64,000 bases of DNA from Shimia sp. Alg240-R146 (GTDB lineage: Bacteria; Pseudomonadota; Alphaproteobacteria; Rhodobacterales; Rhodobacteraceae), in NCBI RefSeq assembly GCF_947331465.1, contig NZ_CAMZOK010000002.1:868001-932000 (forward strand), given 5' to 3'. Each line of letters begins with the position of its first letter. Position 1 is the stretch's first letter. Made by a program: the position numbers and the translations under genes. Shown in pieces: positions 1 to 9,229 of the stretch. The notes below the pieces were generated by a model. It searched no databases and was not told the origin of the DNA. It worked only from the letters and a program-made list of their open reading frames with translations.

Positions 1-377
1 AAGTCGGCCCCGTCCTTGAGCGCTTTCTTGTGGATCGGCAACGTGCAGATCGCGCTCGCCGCGCCGGACATAGCAAGGTCCGTGCCACGGCGGATTGCGG
101 TGATGATGTGCTTGGCATGGGTCGCGTCAGGCACACCAGGCATGCGTGGCGCGGCGAAGTCCTGTGCTAGAACGGGTAGCGCGGAGGGCATGACGCCAGC
201 GGCCTCAGTCGGCGATGCGATTACCTTGCAAGGCACGGCGCCCGGCAGGTGAGCAGGATCGCCAATCAGGAAAAAGCTCATGTCCGCTTTAAGGGCGTCC
301 CAAGCTTTTTCGATGATGTCCAAACCAATGCCCGCGGGCTCTCCGCAGCTGACGGCGATAGGCGCGGGCGAGGTCAT
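1..377 (-). CDS. pdxA: 4-hydroxythreonine-4-phosphate dehydrogenase, N-terminal part (cut by window edge)
   Basis: PdxA oxidises 4-phosphohydroxy-L-threonine in the DXP-dependent route to pyridoxal phosphate. Only about the first 125 codons lie in the window. The translation starts MTSPAPIAVSCGEPAGIG, the typical N-terminus of the family, and continues through a DATHAKHIITAI segment and a SGAASAICTLPIHK segment that matches the PdxA substrate-binding region. The ATG at 377 overlaps the TGA of surA in an ATGA junction, so it is probably the last or near-last gene of the lptF-lptG-lptD-surA run. The C-terminal part, with the metal-binding histidines, is outside the window. Confidence 0.93.
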   Translation of the reverse strand, partial: MTSPAPIAVSCGEPAGIGLDIIEKAWDALKADMSFFLIGDPAHLPGAVPCKVIASPTEAAGVMPSALPVLAQDFAAPRMPGVPDATHAKHIITAIRRGTDLAMSGAASAICTLPIHKKALKDGAD

Positions 378-1633
378 TTCTCGACGATGCGGGCCTCTGC
401 GCGCAGCTGGCTGAGGAAGCTTTCGGCATAGTTCTCCAGACGCTGGGTGCGCAGGGCATTGGCCACATCTTCGCGTGAAAGTTCTTCGCCAAGGTCGGCG
501 GTGCGGCCGCACAGCATCAGCATAATAAGCGACTGCCCGTTGGCGGTGGTCAAAGCGGTGGAGATTTCGTGATCGTCCATCTTGGCAAGCTCAAGTGCGA
601 TGTCACGGGGAACCTCGCCCATAGCCTGAGATTGGCGGTCCAGAAGTTCGGCCGGTTGATCTTTATTGATGCCGTAAAGGTCGTCGCAGCGGTCAACGCG
701 GTTGGCAATATCGGTGGCCTTGGCCAGATTTTCCGGCGTGCGCCCGCCGGGCAAGTAGTACATGGCGTAGTCGATCTCGGAATAGCGCGGCGCAGGGCGG
801 GCGGATTCCTCGACGCGCCGCATCTGAAATAGTGCCACGGCGTTTGGCAACTGCACGGGGGCGGTGACTTCGCCTGGCGACAAGGCCGCGATTAGCGGGC
901 GCAGCTGCGGCGGTAGTTTTGTGACCGACATCCATTCGATGCGGCCGCCGTTGTCCTTTGTGGGCGCACCGGAATAGGCGCGGGCCGCGTTTTCGAAGTC
1001 GTCAAACGAGCGGATGTCGGACAGTTGGTCGGCGAGCGACATGACCTGCGCCTGATTTTGCGGGGTCAGCGGAATGACGATTTCGCTGAGCAATACGCGA
1101 ATGCCGCCGGCGCCGGTGCTAGACGCCACAGCGCGGTCGATTTCTTCTTCGGAAATTTGAACGCTGCCACCAAAACGTGATTGTACGTAGCCGCGCCAAG
1201 TGATGCCCGAGATAATGAAATCGCGCATGGTTTCTTCGTCGATGCCCTCGCCAGCCAGTGCCTTGAGCATGGCATCAGGTTCCATGTTCACCCGCTGCGC
1301 AAATTCGGCAAGTCCGGCCTGAATGCCTTCGTCAGTGGCCTGAATGCCAAAAATCCCTGCGGCCTGAAGTTTTAGTCGGTCATCAATCAGTTGTTCCCGG
1401 GCGGTTTCGATGGTGTCGCCCGCGGTGTTCATCACGACCAGAAGGCGCGCGCGTTGATCGATTTCATACGCGGTGATGACGCCGTCATTGACGGTGATCG
1501 CCGGGGAAAACGCGCCTTGAGCCAGAGCTGGCGCGACCAGTCCGAGAGCAGTGTATGCCGTCACGGTGGCGGAAAGTGCGAAGCGTTTGATAAGGCACGA
1601 TGTCATATCGTTGGGTCTTTCCTGTTTGATCAT
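374..1633 (-). CDS. surA: SurA-type periplasmic peptidyl-prolyl isomerase/chaperone
   Basis: Periplasmic chaperone that escorts outer-membrane proteins, including LptD, to the BAM machinery. The protein has 419 residues from the ATG that overlaps the lptD stop (ATGA). A second start nine codons in (MTSCLIKRFALS) would begin directly with the signal peptide, which ends near APALAQ. After the signal come a SurA N-terminal helical domain (about residues 40-160) and one parvulin-like region (about 165-280, with a GGRIEWMSVTKLPPQL segment). Only one parvulin repeat is apparent, as is usual in alphaproteobacteria, whereas the E. coli protein has two. Its place directly after lptD fits its role in LptD folding. 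Confidence 0.9.
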   Translation of the reverse strand: MIKQERPNDMTSCLIKRFALSATVTAYTALGLVAPALAQGAFSPAITVNDGVITAYEIDQRARLLVVMNTAGDTIETAREQLIDDRLKLQAAGIFGIQATDEGIQAGLAEFAQRVNMEPDAMLKALAGEGIDEETMRDFIISGITWRGYVQSRFGGSVQISEEEIDRAVASSTGAGGIRVLLSEIVIPLTPQNQAQVMSLADQLSDIRSFDDFENAARAYSGAPTKDNGGRIEWMSVTKLPPQLRPLIAALSPGEVTAPVQLPNAVALFQMRRVEESARPAPRYSEIDYAMYYLPGGRTPENLAKATDIANRVDRCDDLYGINKDQPAELLDRQSQAMGEVPRDIALELAKMDDHEISTALTTANGQSLIMLMLCGRTADLGEELSREDVANALRTQRLENYAESFLSQLRAEARIVEK

Positions 1634-3807
1634 CCGCAGGTGCGGTCGTAGCTTTTGTCTTGGGCGTTCACCGAAAACCCGAGCAGGGCAACGGACAGGC
1701 CGATTTTCGTGTCCGATTGAACGGTAGAGGATGTTGAAAACTTGCGCGAGAGAGAAAGTTCAAGTTTCAGGCACTCATTGCGGTATTCCAGTCCGAGTCC
1801 GGCCTCTGCGGTGCGCCCGGCGCCCGCATCAAAGCGCCAGTCAAGCAGGCCGGTCCAGTGACGGCTTAGGCGGTAGCTGCTGTCAAGTACCCACTCTGAC
1901 AGAACCTCACTGCGGTTTTCGGCGGCGTCTGCGTCCAGCCACACAAAACTTGCGTCAAGCCACAGGCGCTGGTTGGTCCAGCCAAGGCGGGCAGCGGCTT
2001 TGGAAAGACGCCCGTCAGTTCCAAGAAGAGTGCGTCCGGCGACAGACAATCCGTCGGGGTTTTGAAAGTGGCCCGCCAGCAAGAAATCCGAGGTTGAGCC
2101 GGACAGGCCAGAGGTGTCGGTGAAATCCGGGTCGGAGGTGTTGCGGTAAATCTGACCTATTGTGAAATTGGCGCGCCAGTCTTCTTGGGCGATGCGGGAC
2201 CAGTTAAGACCCACAGCTGTGCGGAACCCGCGTTCACGACGGTCGTAGGAGGAAAACCGCGACAGCGACAGCAAATTGCCTTCGTCAAATTCGGTGCGTG
2301 TGCTTTCGTCATTGGCCACATCAAGCGTGTCGCCGCCGGTCCATGCGAGCTGGGCAACAGGTTCAAGCAGATAGGTAGCGCCGTCGGCCCCGACTTTGCT
2401 CATCGGATAACGGAAGTCTGCGGCAAGGGTCGGCGTCAGCGCATAGTCGTAGCTGGCATGTGTCGAGTCGTTGTAGGTTCTGAAGGCGTCAAAGGCGAGT
2501 TCCCCGGACACGGCGGTGCGCAACCCGTTGTCCAGCGTCCAGTTGCGCCGCCACAGCATGTCAGCGTTGGCACGCAGCACGTCACGTCCAGTCACATCGG
2601 TCTGTGCCTCGCGAAAATGGCCGTGAAACTGTGCCGTGGTCCTGAATTCGCCGCCGATGGACGTCGGAAAATAGCGCCGCTCGGTTTCTGCGACAGTTAC
2701 GAGCGTTGGCAGGAACTGGTTGTCTTCGCCTTCGCGCAGTGACTGAAAGTGTAGCAAGGCAAAGCGGGTGTTCTCATCGCGTTTTGACCGGCGCACAGTG
2801 ATGTTACTGTTTAGGCGATCATCGTCGGAATAATCGTAGTCGTTAAGGTAGCTGTCGTCTGATGTCGCTTTGAGATCGAAGCTGAACGTATAGTCGTTCG
2901 GCAAGTCGAACAGCCCTTCTGCGAAGAGATAGCTTCGCGTCGCGTTGGGTTTGACCTCGTCGTCGCTGACCGCGCCTTCCAAGCTGATCCGGCCGGTCTT
3001 GAATGCCTGTCGATAACGGAATTCCAGCGTGGTGGATTTGCTGGAGATGTAAGGAGTTAGAGTAAGGTCTTTGGAGCGCCCGATCGGAATGAAGTAGGGC
3101 ATTTTCAACCCATAGCCCAACAGCGATGTGGAGTGGGCGGTGGGAATAAGAAAGCCCCGTGCGCGGTCCAGAGTCGGATCGGGCATCCGCAAATGTGGAA
3201 AGTAAAACACCGGTACGTCCCGAACGCGCAGGCTGGCGTGGTCAAAATAGACTTGGCGTTCTTCTTCGTCATGAACAACCCGCCGTGCCCGGATTTGCCA
3301 TAGCGGGGGCTTGCCTGTTTCACAGACCCGACACGATGATACCGTTGTTTTTGTCAGTACATTGTAACGGTCATCGACCCGGTTGATTTGGGTCGCAGCC
3401 AACTGTGTGCGTTCGCTGAGAACCATGCGGGCGCTGCGCAAAAGCCCGTTGCGCAGATCTTTGTCGAGTTCGGCGTCTCTGGCGAGGATCACGACGTCTT
3501 CGCCCTGATAAATGCGGATCGGACCTTTGACCAAAACACGATCTTTGTCGGAGTCATAAATGATCTCGGTGGCAAGCATGCGCACATCATCGCCCAGAGC
3601 TTCGACATTGCCGCGTGCGATTAGCTGTTTGTCTGCGGTCACGAAGACGCTGTCGGCAACCAGAACGATGTTTTTTGGTTCTTCAATTTTCGGCTTTGGA
3701 AGCAGTTGCGCCGCTGCAGGGACCGCTAGGCTTGTCGCCATCACAACAAACGCCAGCAGGCGGAGCCGTCGGCGAGAGGAATCGTAGCAGCGGGCAGCAG
3801 TCTTCAT
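1630..3807 (-). CDS. lptD: LPS-assembly protein LptD
   Basis: Outer-membrane beta-barrel that, with LptE, inserts lipopolysaccharide into the outer leaflet. The protein has 725 residues. A signal peptide ends near SLAVPAAAQ, followed by the periplasmic beta-jellyroll (OstA) region at about residues 45-150 with VFVTADKQLIARGNVEAL. The long C-terminal barrel is rich in alternating aromatic and charged strands and ends DKSYDRTCG. Cysteines at SSCRVCETGKPPLW and near the C-terminus (NECLKLEL, RTCG) could form the disulfides known for LptD. It overlaps lptG upstream and surA downstream by four bases each, implying translational coupling. Confidence 0.95.
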   Translation of the reverse strand: MKTAARCYDSSRRRLRLLAFVVMATSLAVPAAAQLLPKPKIEEPKNIVLVADSVFVTADKQLIARGNVEALGDDVRMLATEIIYDSDKDRVLVKGPIRIYQGEDVVILARDAELDKDLRNGLLRSARMVLSERTQLAATQINRVDDRYNVLTKTTVSSCRVCETGKPPLWQIRARRVVHDEEERQVYFDHASLRVRDVPVFYFPHLRMPDPTLDRARGFLIPTAHSTSLLGYGLKMPYFIPIGRSKDLTLTPYISSKSTTLEFRYRQAFKTGRISLEGAVSDDEVKPNATRSYLFAEGLFDLPNDYTFSFDLKATSDDSYLNDYDYSDDDRLNSNITVRRSKRDENTRFALLHFQSLREGEDNQFLPTLVTVAETERRYFPTSIGGEFRTTAQFHGHFREAQTDVTGRDVLRANADMLWRRNWTLDNGLRTAVSGELAFDAFRTYNDSTHASYDYALTPTLAADFRYPMSKVGADGATYLLEPVAQLAWTGGDTLDVANDESTRTEFDEGNLLSLSRFSSYDRRERGFRTAVGLNWSRIAQEDWRANFTIGQIYRNTSDPDFTDTSGLSGSTSDFLLAGHFQNPDGLSVAGRTLLGTDGRLSKAAARLGWTNQRLWLDASFVWLDADAAENRSEVLSEWVLDSSYRLSRHWTGLLDWRFDAGAGRTAEAGLGLEYRNECLKLELSLSRKFSTSSTVQSDTKIGLSVALLGFSVNAQDKSYDRTCG

Positions 3808-4901
3808 CCGTCTTCCATATGCAAAAGTATGCCCGAGGCCAACAAAATGCTGGCGACAGGTGGTGCCCAGGCGGCGAGCAGAACTGGGATTTGGCCATTT
3901 TCCCCAAGAATTTGTGCGAAGTTGCGCACGAAATACAGGCTGAAACCAATGAGGATTGTCACGAGAACCGCGGTTCCGGTGTTGCCGAACCGCGTGTGGC
4001 GCATTGTAAAAGCTGAAGCGATCATCACCATAGCAACGAGAAACAGGGGTTGAGCCAATTCCATGTGCAGCCAGACAAGGTGCCGGCGTGCCGAGAACCC
4101 GGCGATTTGCAGTTCATTGATAAATTGCGGCAGGTCCCAGATTGAGATAGCCGACGGATTGCCGAACCGGTCGCGGATACGATCGGGTGTTAAACTGCTT
4201 TCCACGATCAAAAGGTCATGGGTGGTAGCATTGGCTTCGGCGTTTAGGCCGGGTTCGAGCGGCCATTCCTTGGCCGCCGTCAGTTCCCAAGCACCGTCAA
4301 TCAGCTTGGCGGATAGAGCTTCAATGCGGCGCACCGGACCACTGTCGGGCGAGTAGACAACGATAGAGACGTTTTGAAAATAGGTGGCGTCCGGGTTGGT
4401 ACGGGCGGCATGGATCACAGCTTGGCCATCGGCGTTGCCTTGGCGCAACCAGATACCCTCGCCTTCAAGAGACAGCGCGCTGCGGCTGCTCGCAAGGAGC
4501 TTTTCGGTCTTAATTCCATACAATGCGGATGTTGCCGCCACGATTGGATTAAGCGAGCCAATCGCCAAAAGCCCCAAAAGCAGAGCAACAATCATCGGAG
4601 AGATGACAGAAGTGATTGCCGATCGCCCTGAGGCGCGAACCACAACCAGTTCGGACGTGCGAGACAGGTTGATGAACAGCGCCACCGTGGCAAGGATCAC
4701 GATAAGTGGCAGCAGCTCATATATGCCTTCCGGTGTCCGCAGAAGCGTCAGTTGTAACACTGTGTCAAAACCGACCTTCTCAACATCAAACCTGCGCAAC
4801 TGCTCCATGAGGTCGACCAGCGCCATGATCATGAAGAGCAGGGCTGTTATGCCCATCAGGATCCACAAGAATTTTCGTGCAAAATAAAAGTGGACGGTCA
4901 T
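3804..4901 (-). CDS. lptG: LPS export ABC transporter permease LptG
   Basis: Inner-membrane permease of the LptB2FG transporter that extracts LPS from the inner membrane and feeds the LptC-LptA bridge. The 365-residue YjgP/YjgQ-family protein has about three membrane segments at the N-terminus (from residue 10), a periplasmic jellyroll-like middle region at about 130-270, and three more hydrophobic segments at the C-terminus. It starts MTVHFYFARKFLWI with an ATG overlapping the lptF stop by four bases. The ATPase partner LptB is not in this window, as is normal. Confidence 0.94.
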   Translation of the reverse strand: MTVHFYFARKFLWILMGITALLFMIMALVDLMEQLRRFDVEKVGFDTVLQLTLLRTPEGIYELLPLIVILATVALFINLSRTSELVVVRASGRSAITSVISPMIVALLLGLLAIGSLNPIVAATSALYGIKTEKLLASSRSALSLEGEGIWLRQGNADGQAVIHAARTNPDATYFQNVSIVVYSPDSGPVRRIEALSAKLIDGAWELTAAKEWPLEPGLNAEANATTHDLLIVESSLTPDRIRDRFGNPSAISIWDLPQFINELQIAGFSARRHLVWLHMELAQPLFLVAMVMIASAFTMRHTRFGNTGTAVLVTILIGFSLYFVRNFAQILGENGQIPVLLAAWAPPVASILLASGILLHMEDG

Positions 4902-6013
4902 GCTGGCACCGCTTTGTTGCGGAACGGGCCAGAAATCATGCGTAAAATACCCACAGAGAGTACGGCGCCCAATAAAGTAGGCAGATAGATCAGGGGCCAG
5001 AGTGACGCGTCTTTTCGCACGGGATCAACCACTGCCGCCTTTACCGCTTCTAAAAGTATCAGGATGGTAAAGGCGATCAGAATTTGGCGCCACATACCAA
5101 ACCGGGAAAATCCGCCCATCAGCAAAACCGCAAATGAAATCACGGCAAAGACAATGCAGACCGAGGCCTGTGCAAACCTTGCATGCGCTTCGTATGTCAC
5201 CTGACCCAACGAGCGACCGGTTCGCTGCATCACCGCGTCGGCGTTGGCAAGCAATTCAAAGGTACTGAGGTAATTGATGTCTTTTTGCCGCGTGTCAGAT
5301 TTTTCTGTTAGGGCGCTAATATCATATGAGAAATCAGCGAAGTCGGTGGTTAGAAGCCGATCACTGGACGTGGTGTGTTGCTGGGCAAGACCATTGACCA
5401 TCACCAGCTTGGCGCCTGAGGCGTCGTTGACCAGGTAGGCTTCGGCGGCGGTGTAGGTGGTGGTGTGTTCCGGTGATCGGCTGTCCGACAGGAACACGTC
5501 GCGCAACACACCATCAGCTGAAATTTCGCGGATATAAAAAGTCATGCCGGGGGTTGGATGCAGAAAAGTACCTTCGGTGAGCAACCGCGCGGCCACGTTT
5601 TCGGTGATTTCTTGTTGTCGTTTGGACAGCTCGGTCAGGCTGGCGGGTTCCAGAAAATGCGTGAGGATACTCATCATGAAACTCACGGCCACGCCAAAGA
5701 CCAGAACGGGCTTGGTGAGTCGCCAGGGGCTGAAGCCTGTTGCCTGCATCACCGTAAGCTCACTTTCAGTGGAGAGCCGATTGGTCACATAGACCGTCGC
5801 AATGAACACCGCGACCGGCAGAACCGAGCGGATGACGTTTGGCAAGCTGAGAACCGTTAGGCTTAGGAAAACAGAGACATTCTGACCACTGGCGATCAGA
5901 GCGTCGAACAAGCCGACCGCATTATTGACCCAGTAGACCGACACCAGAACCAGTGCAAAAAAGCCAAACAGAGTCAGGAGCTGGGACAGGATATATCTGT
6001 CAAATCGGCTCAC
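4898..6013 (-). CDS. lptF: LPS export ABC transporter permease LptF
   Basis: Second permease of LptB2FG. The protein has 371 residues of the YjgP/YjgQ family. It starts MSRFDRYILSQLLTLFGFF, with membrane segments near residues 10-30, 60-80 and 100-120, a periplasmic domain at about 130-270, and three C-terminal membrane helices. It is the first gene of the minus-strand operon lptF-lptG-lptD-surA-pdxA, so the promoter should lie in the 129-base gap shared with the divergent pepA gene. I could not pick out convincing promoter hexamers there. Confidence 0.94.
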   Translation of the reverse strand: MSRFDRYILSQLLTLFGFFALVLVSVYWVNNAVGLFDALIASGQNVSVFLSLTVLSLPNVIRSVLPVAVFIATVYVTNRLSTESELTVMQATGFSPWRLTKPVLVFGVAVSFMMSILTHFLEPASLTELSKRQQEITENVAARLLTEGTFLHPTPGMTFYIREISADGVLRDVFLSDSRSPEHTTTYTAAEAYLVNDASGAKLVMVNGLAQQHTTSSDRLLTTDFADFSYDISALTEKSDTRQKDINYLSTFELLANADAVMQRTGRSLGQVTYEAHARFAQASVCIVFAVISFAVLLMGGFSRFGMWRQILIAFTILILLEAVKAAVVDPVRKDASLWPLIYLPTLLGAVLSVGILRMISGPFRNKAVPA

Positions 6014-6142
6014 CGCTCAGAATCCCCCCAGTATTTTTCCCAAGTGTTTTGGCAGACATTAATGGAAATGGCAGGCGCTTAAAACTGATATCTGGTCAAG
6101 GTGATGATGTCGCGTTAGGCATGGACGGAAGCCGATTTCTAT

Positions 6143-7624
6143 ATGGAGAGTGTCGTGGTTGAAGTTCTGAAGTTCACTTTTGTCGAAACCGTGTTGGATG
6201 CGATTGGTCAAGCCGAAGGGCGGGTGGCGATTTTGGTGCCGATTGAAGGCAATCTTGGCCAGGAGGCGCGGCGAGTGAACCGGCTGACCAAAGGTGCTGT
6301 AGAGCGCATGCGTGAAGCCAAAGCCGAGACGGCCAAGCTTGGTGACGTGGTCAGTTTGGCTTGGCCTGCAGGCATGGCCGCAGAAGCCGTGGACATTGTG
6401 TTTTTGCCGCGTCAGTGCTCGATTGAGGAGGCCCGCAAGGCGGGCGCGGCGATGGCGAAGAAGCGTGGCGCGTCGGGCTTGCTTGCAGCGTTAGGCAACC
6501 ACCCCAAGGCGGCGGAAATTGTCGCGGGGTTGGCGTTGCGCGACTATGGGTTTGATCAGCACAAAACAGCGGATGCGGCAGCTGACGCACGCGAAGTCAC
6601 TGTGATGGTGTCCAAACCTGCCGAAGTGGAAACAGCTGCGGCGCCCCGTTTGGCCGTGGCAGAAGGTGTGTTTTTCACCCGCGATTTGGTAAACGAGCCC
6701 GCCAACGTTTTGACCACAACCGAGTTTGCCGACCGTTTGGTGGCGCTGAAGTCCTATGGCGTGGATGTCGAAGTTCTTGAAGAGGACAAGCTGGCGGAGC
6801 TTGGTATGGGCGCGCTTTTGTCCGTGGGCGAAGGCTCCGACAGTCCGTCCAAAGTTGTGGTGATGCACTGGAACGGCGCCGAAGACAGCAGCGCGCCGTT
6901 GGCGCTGGTTGGCAAAGGCGTGGTGTTTGACACCGGCGGGATCTCGTTGAAACCGGCCGCTGGCATGGAAGATATGACCATGGACATGGGTGGCGCGGGC
7001 GTCGTGGCCGGCGCAATGAAGGCGTTGGCGCTGCGTAAAGCCAAAGCCAACGTTGTTGGGCTGGTCGGTTTGGTCGAAAACATGCCATCGGGCAGCGCAA
7101 CTCGTCCGGGTGATGTTGTGACCTCGATGAAAGGCGACACGATTGAGGTGATCAACACCGATGCCGAAGGCCGTTTGGTGCTGTGTGATGTGATGCATTA
7201 CGCGCAGGAGCGGTTCAAACCTGCGGGCATGGTTGATCTGGCGACGTTGACTGGCGCGGTTATCATTGGCCTTGGTCATGAGAATGCGGGCGTGTTTTCC
7301 AACGATGACGCGTTCTGCAACGGGTTCTTGAAAGCGGCGGCGGCCGAAGGCGAAGGCGCGTGGCGGTTGCCGTTGGGCAAAGGCTATGCCGACCAGCTCA
7401 AAAGTCGGATTGCGGATGTCAAAAACGTCGGAGGCCGGCCAGCAGGTTCGATCACTGCGGCAGAATTTCTGAACCGCTTTGTTGACGAGGACATGCCTTG
7501 GATCCATTTGGACATCGCAGGCGTTGCCAGCGTGAAGGGCGACACCCCAATGGCGCCAAAGGGCGCGACGGGCTGGGGCGTGATGGCGTTGAGCCGGTTG
7601 GTTGCTGATAAGTTCGAGGTCTAA
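6143..7624 (+). CDS. pepA: Leucyl aminopeptidase (M17 family, PepA)
   Basis: Cytosolic di-metal aminopeptidase that removes N-terminal residues from peptides. The protein has 493 residues, of which the C-terminal two-thirds are the M17 catalytic domain. Visible motifs are VGKGVVFDTGGISLKP (metal-binding Lys/Asp), DMTMDMGGAGVV, and the family signature NTDAEGRLVL followed by LATLTGA. The start is uncertain. The ATG at 6143 is used here, but a GTG at 6155 has a better-spaced GGAG six bases upstream and gives MVEVLKFTF. It is divergent from lptF and is followed after five bases by holC, a pairing common in proteobacteria. Confidence 0.95.
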   Translation: MESVVVEVLKFTFVETVLDAIGQAEGRVAILVPIEGNLGQEARRVNRLTKGAVERMREAKAETAKLGDVVSLAWPAGMAAEAVDIVFLPRQCSIEEARKAGAAMAKKRGASGLLAALGNHPKAAEIVAGLALRDYGFDQHKTADAAADAREVTVMVSKPAEVETAAAPRLAVAEGVFFTRDLVNEPANVLTTTEFADRLVALKSYGVDVEVLEEDKLAELGMGALLSVGEGSDSPSKVVVMHWNGAEDSSAPLALVGKGVVFDTGGISLKPAAGMEDMTMDMGGAGVVAGAMKALALRKAKANVVGLVGLVENMPSGSATRPGDVVTSMKGDTIEVINTDAEGRLVLCDVMHYAQERFKPAGMVDLATLTGAVIIGLGHENAGVFSNDDAFCNGFLKAAAAEGEGAWRLPLGKGYADQLKSRIADVKNVGGRPAGSITAAEFLNRFVDEDMPWIHLDIAGVASVKGDTPMAPKGATGWGVMALSRLVADKFEV

Positions 7625-7629
7625 GTCTC

Positions 7630-8097
7630 TTGGGTGCCGCGTATTTTTACCACCTGACACAAGCGCCAGTCGATGTGACCCTGCCGCGCCTTTTGGAGAA
7701 GGCGCGCGGGGCTGGCTGGCGCATTGTGGTGCGTGGCACCAATTCCGAACGTATGGCCTGGCTGGATGAAAAGCTGTGGCAACAGGGGGACGCCAGTTTT
7801 CTGGCGCATGGTCTTGCAGGGGGGGCGCATGATGATTTGCAGCCGATCCTTTTGACAACCGAAGTGGACGCGCCAAATAAGGCGGCGTGCCTGATGTCAA
7901 TTGACGGGGCGGTTGTGAGCCCGCAGGAAGTGCAGGCGTCAGAACGGGTGTGCATCTTGTTTGACGGCTATGATCAGGATGCGGTGGCCTATGCGCGCAC
8001 GCAATGGAAGGCGCTGACGGACGCGGGGTGCGCGGCGCAGTATTGGTCCGAAGAGAGCGGTGCGTGGGAGAAGAAGGCAGAAAAGGAAGAGGGGTAG
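7630..8097 (+). CDS. holC: DNA polymerase III subunit chi
   Basis: The chi subunit of the clamp-loader complex, which links the holoenzyme to single-strand-binding protein. The protein has 155 residues. It starts MGAAYFYHLTQAPVDVTLPR and includes the family segments NSERMAWLDEKLW, GDASFLAHG and ERVCILFDGYDQDAV. The only in-frame start that keeps the conserved N-terminus is a TTG at 7630, five bases after the pepA stop, so expression probably depends on coupling to pepA. Position after pepA supports the assignment. Confidence 0.92.
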   Translation: MGAAYFYHLTQAPVDVTLPRLLEKARGAGWRIVVRGTNSERMAWLDEKLWQQGDASFLAHGLAGGAHDDLQPILLTTEVDAPNKAACLMSIDGAVVSPQEVQASERVCILFDGYDQDAVAYARTQWKALTDAGCAAQYWSEESGAWEKKAEKEEG

Positions 8098-8141
8098 GGG
8101 CACCACCTTGACTCCACGTCCGTTTGGATTTTGCTGTCGGC

Positions 8142-8723
8142 ATGACAGATTTTTCTTCTACGCCGCTTAAAGACCTTGATCTTGATGAAGATTCCCGACC
8201 AGAGGCGCCGCCGGTGCCGGAAGCGACGGATGCGCACCGCCGTCAGGGGCGGCAACTTGCGATGATCCATAGGCACTATCTGATGGAGATGGGGCAGGTC
8301 GGCGCGGTTCTGGCGCGGATCGCAGCAGGAGATGCGCCGCCGGAACATTTGCAGCGGATCGTATTGTCGCTGGAGATGGCGGAGAACTTTCGGGTGTTTG
8401 GGTCGTTGTGCGGGCGAGAATGCCAGATGCTGAAGATGCATCATGACATTGAGAGCGCGGAGATGTTTCCACGGATTGCGGCCGCCGGTGGTGGCAAGTT
8501 CCTTGAGGTTGTGGAGAAGCTGAAGGCCGAACACGAGGTGGTTCATGAATTGATCGTGCGGCTTGGGAAGGCTGGCGAGGATTTGGCGGCAGACCCGAGT
8601 GATACGAATTTCGCGGCGGCAGCGGAGACGTTCCGGAAGCTGGAGGCCGTCGTACGGTCGCATTTTCGGTATGAGGAAACCGAACTGGCAGAGGCAATCG
8701 GGTATTATCTGGGGGGGATTTGA
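8142..8723 (+). CDS. Hemerythrin/HHE cation-binding domain protein
   Basis: Predicted helical bundle with a di-iron or similar site, possibly used for oxygen, NO or iron sensing. The actual partner is unknown. From the ATG at 8142 the product has about 193 residues (a TTG at 8124 would add six). The acidic N-terminus is followed by the hemerythrin pattern: IHRHYLMEMG, MHHDIESAEMFP (His-His-Asp-x-Glu), KAEHEVVHELI and a final HFRYEETEL. These carry the expected histidine and glutamate ligands. It lies 44 bases after holC on the same strand and could be read from the same transcript. Confidence 0.85.
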   Translation: MTDFSSTPLKDLDLDEDSRPEAPPVPEATDAHRRQGRQLAMIHRHYLMEMGQVGAVLARIAAGDAPPEHLQRIVLSLEMAENFRVFGSLCGRECQMLKMHHDIESAEMFPRIAAAGGGKFLEVVEKLKAEHEVVHELIVRLGKAGEDLAADPSDTNFAAAAETFRKLEAVVRSHFRYEETELAEAIGYYLGGI

Positions 8724-8801
8724 GGAGCGCGCAGGTGCATTTATTGCACTCACTAAAAAGCACTTTAGGGTCGTGACCAATTTTTTGTTGAGGAAACCAA
8801 T

Positions 8802-9164
8802 ATGCGAATTTCAATTTCAGAAGCGACCCCAGACGAGCTGTTGGGGCTTCTAAGAATGGTTCATATTTCTAAATTTGCGCCCGATGAACAACCCTTTTTC
8901 CTTGGAAGCAGAGTTTTTAATGACGTTGCCATCGCCGCAGCAAAAAAACTTCTGGAGCTGGATTCCGGGTATGAGTATGACGTCAGCTTCTCATGTGACA
9001 TGCTTACGGACTATATGACCCAGATAATGGTGGAACAGGCCTTGCGGCAGTTTTCCAACCAATTCATTGTTTCCGATGAGCAACTTAAAAAAGCGTTTTG
9101 CAGTTATGCTGTGCCGACCGTTTTGTCTGAAAAGCAGATCGCAATCAGACTGACCTTTCCTTGA
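8802..9164 (+). CDS. Hypothetical protein, 120 residues
   Basis: I do not recognise this protein. It starts MRISISEATPDELLGLL after a GAGG ribosome-binding site six bases upstream, which supports a real gene. The product is soluble, mixed alpha/beta in appearance, and has no signal peptide or membrane segment. A LLELDSGYEYDVSFS segment and a final KQIAIRLTFP are visible. The DNA is noticeably more AT-rich than that of the flanking genes, which suggests acquisition or relaxed codon use. It is followed by a hairpin-rich spacer. Confidence 0.55.
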   Translation: MRISISEATPDELLGLLRMVHISKFAPDEQPFFLGSRVFNDVAIAAAKKLLELDSGYEYDVSFSCDMLTDYMTQIMVEQALRQFSNQFIVSDEQLKKAFCSYAVPTVLSEKQIAIRLTFP

Positions 9165-9229
9165 TCTGTTTCCTTGGAAAATTTCTGATTTAGGTTCGAA
9201 TGGTTCTGAGAGAGCACGAGCAGCACTCG

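Noticed and set aside
6491..8143. 550-codon open frame on the minus strand
   Set aside because: It lies antisense to pepA and holC, whose families are certain. The product is His/Arg/Pro-rich, as expected from the complement of GC-rich coding DNA.
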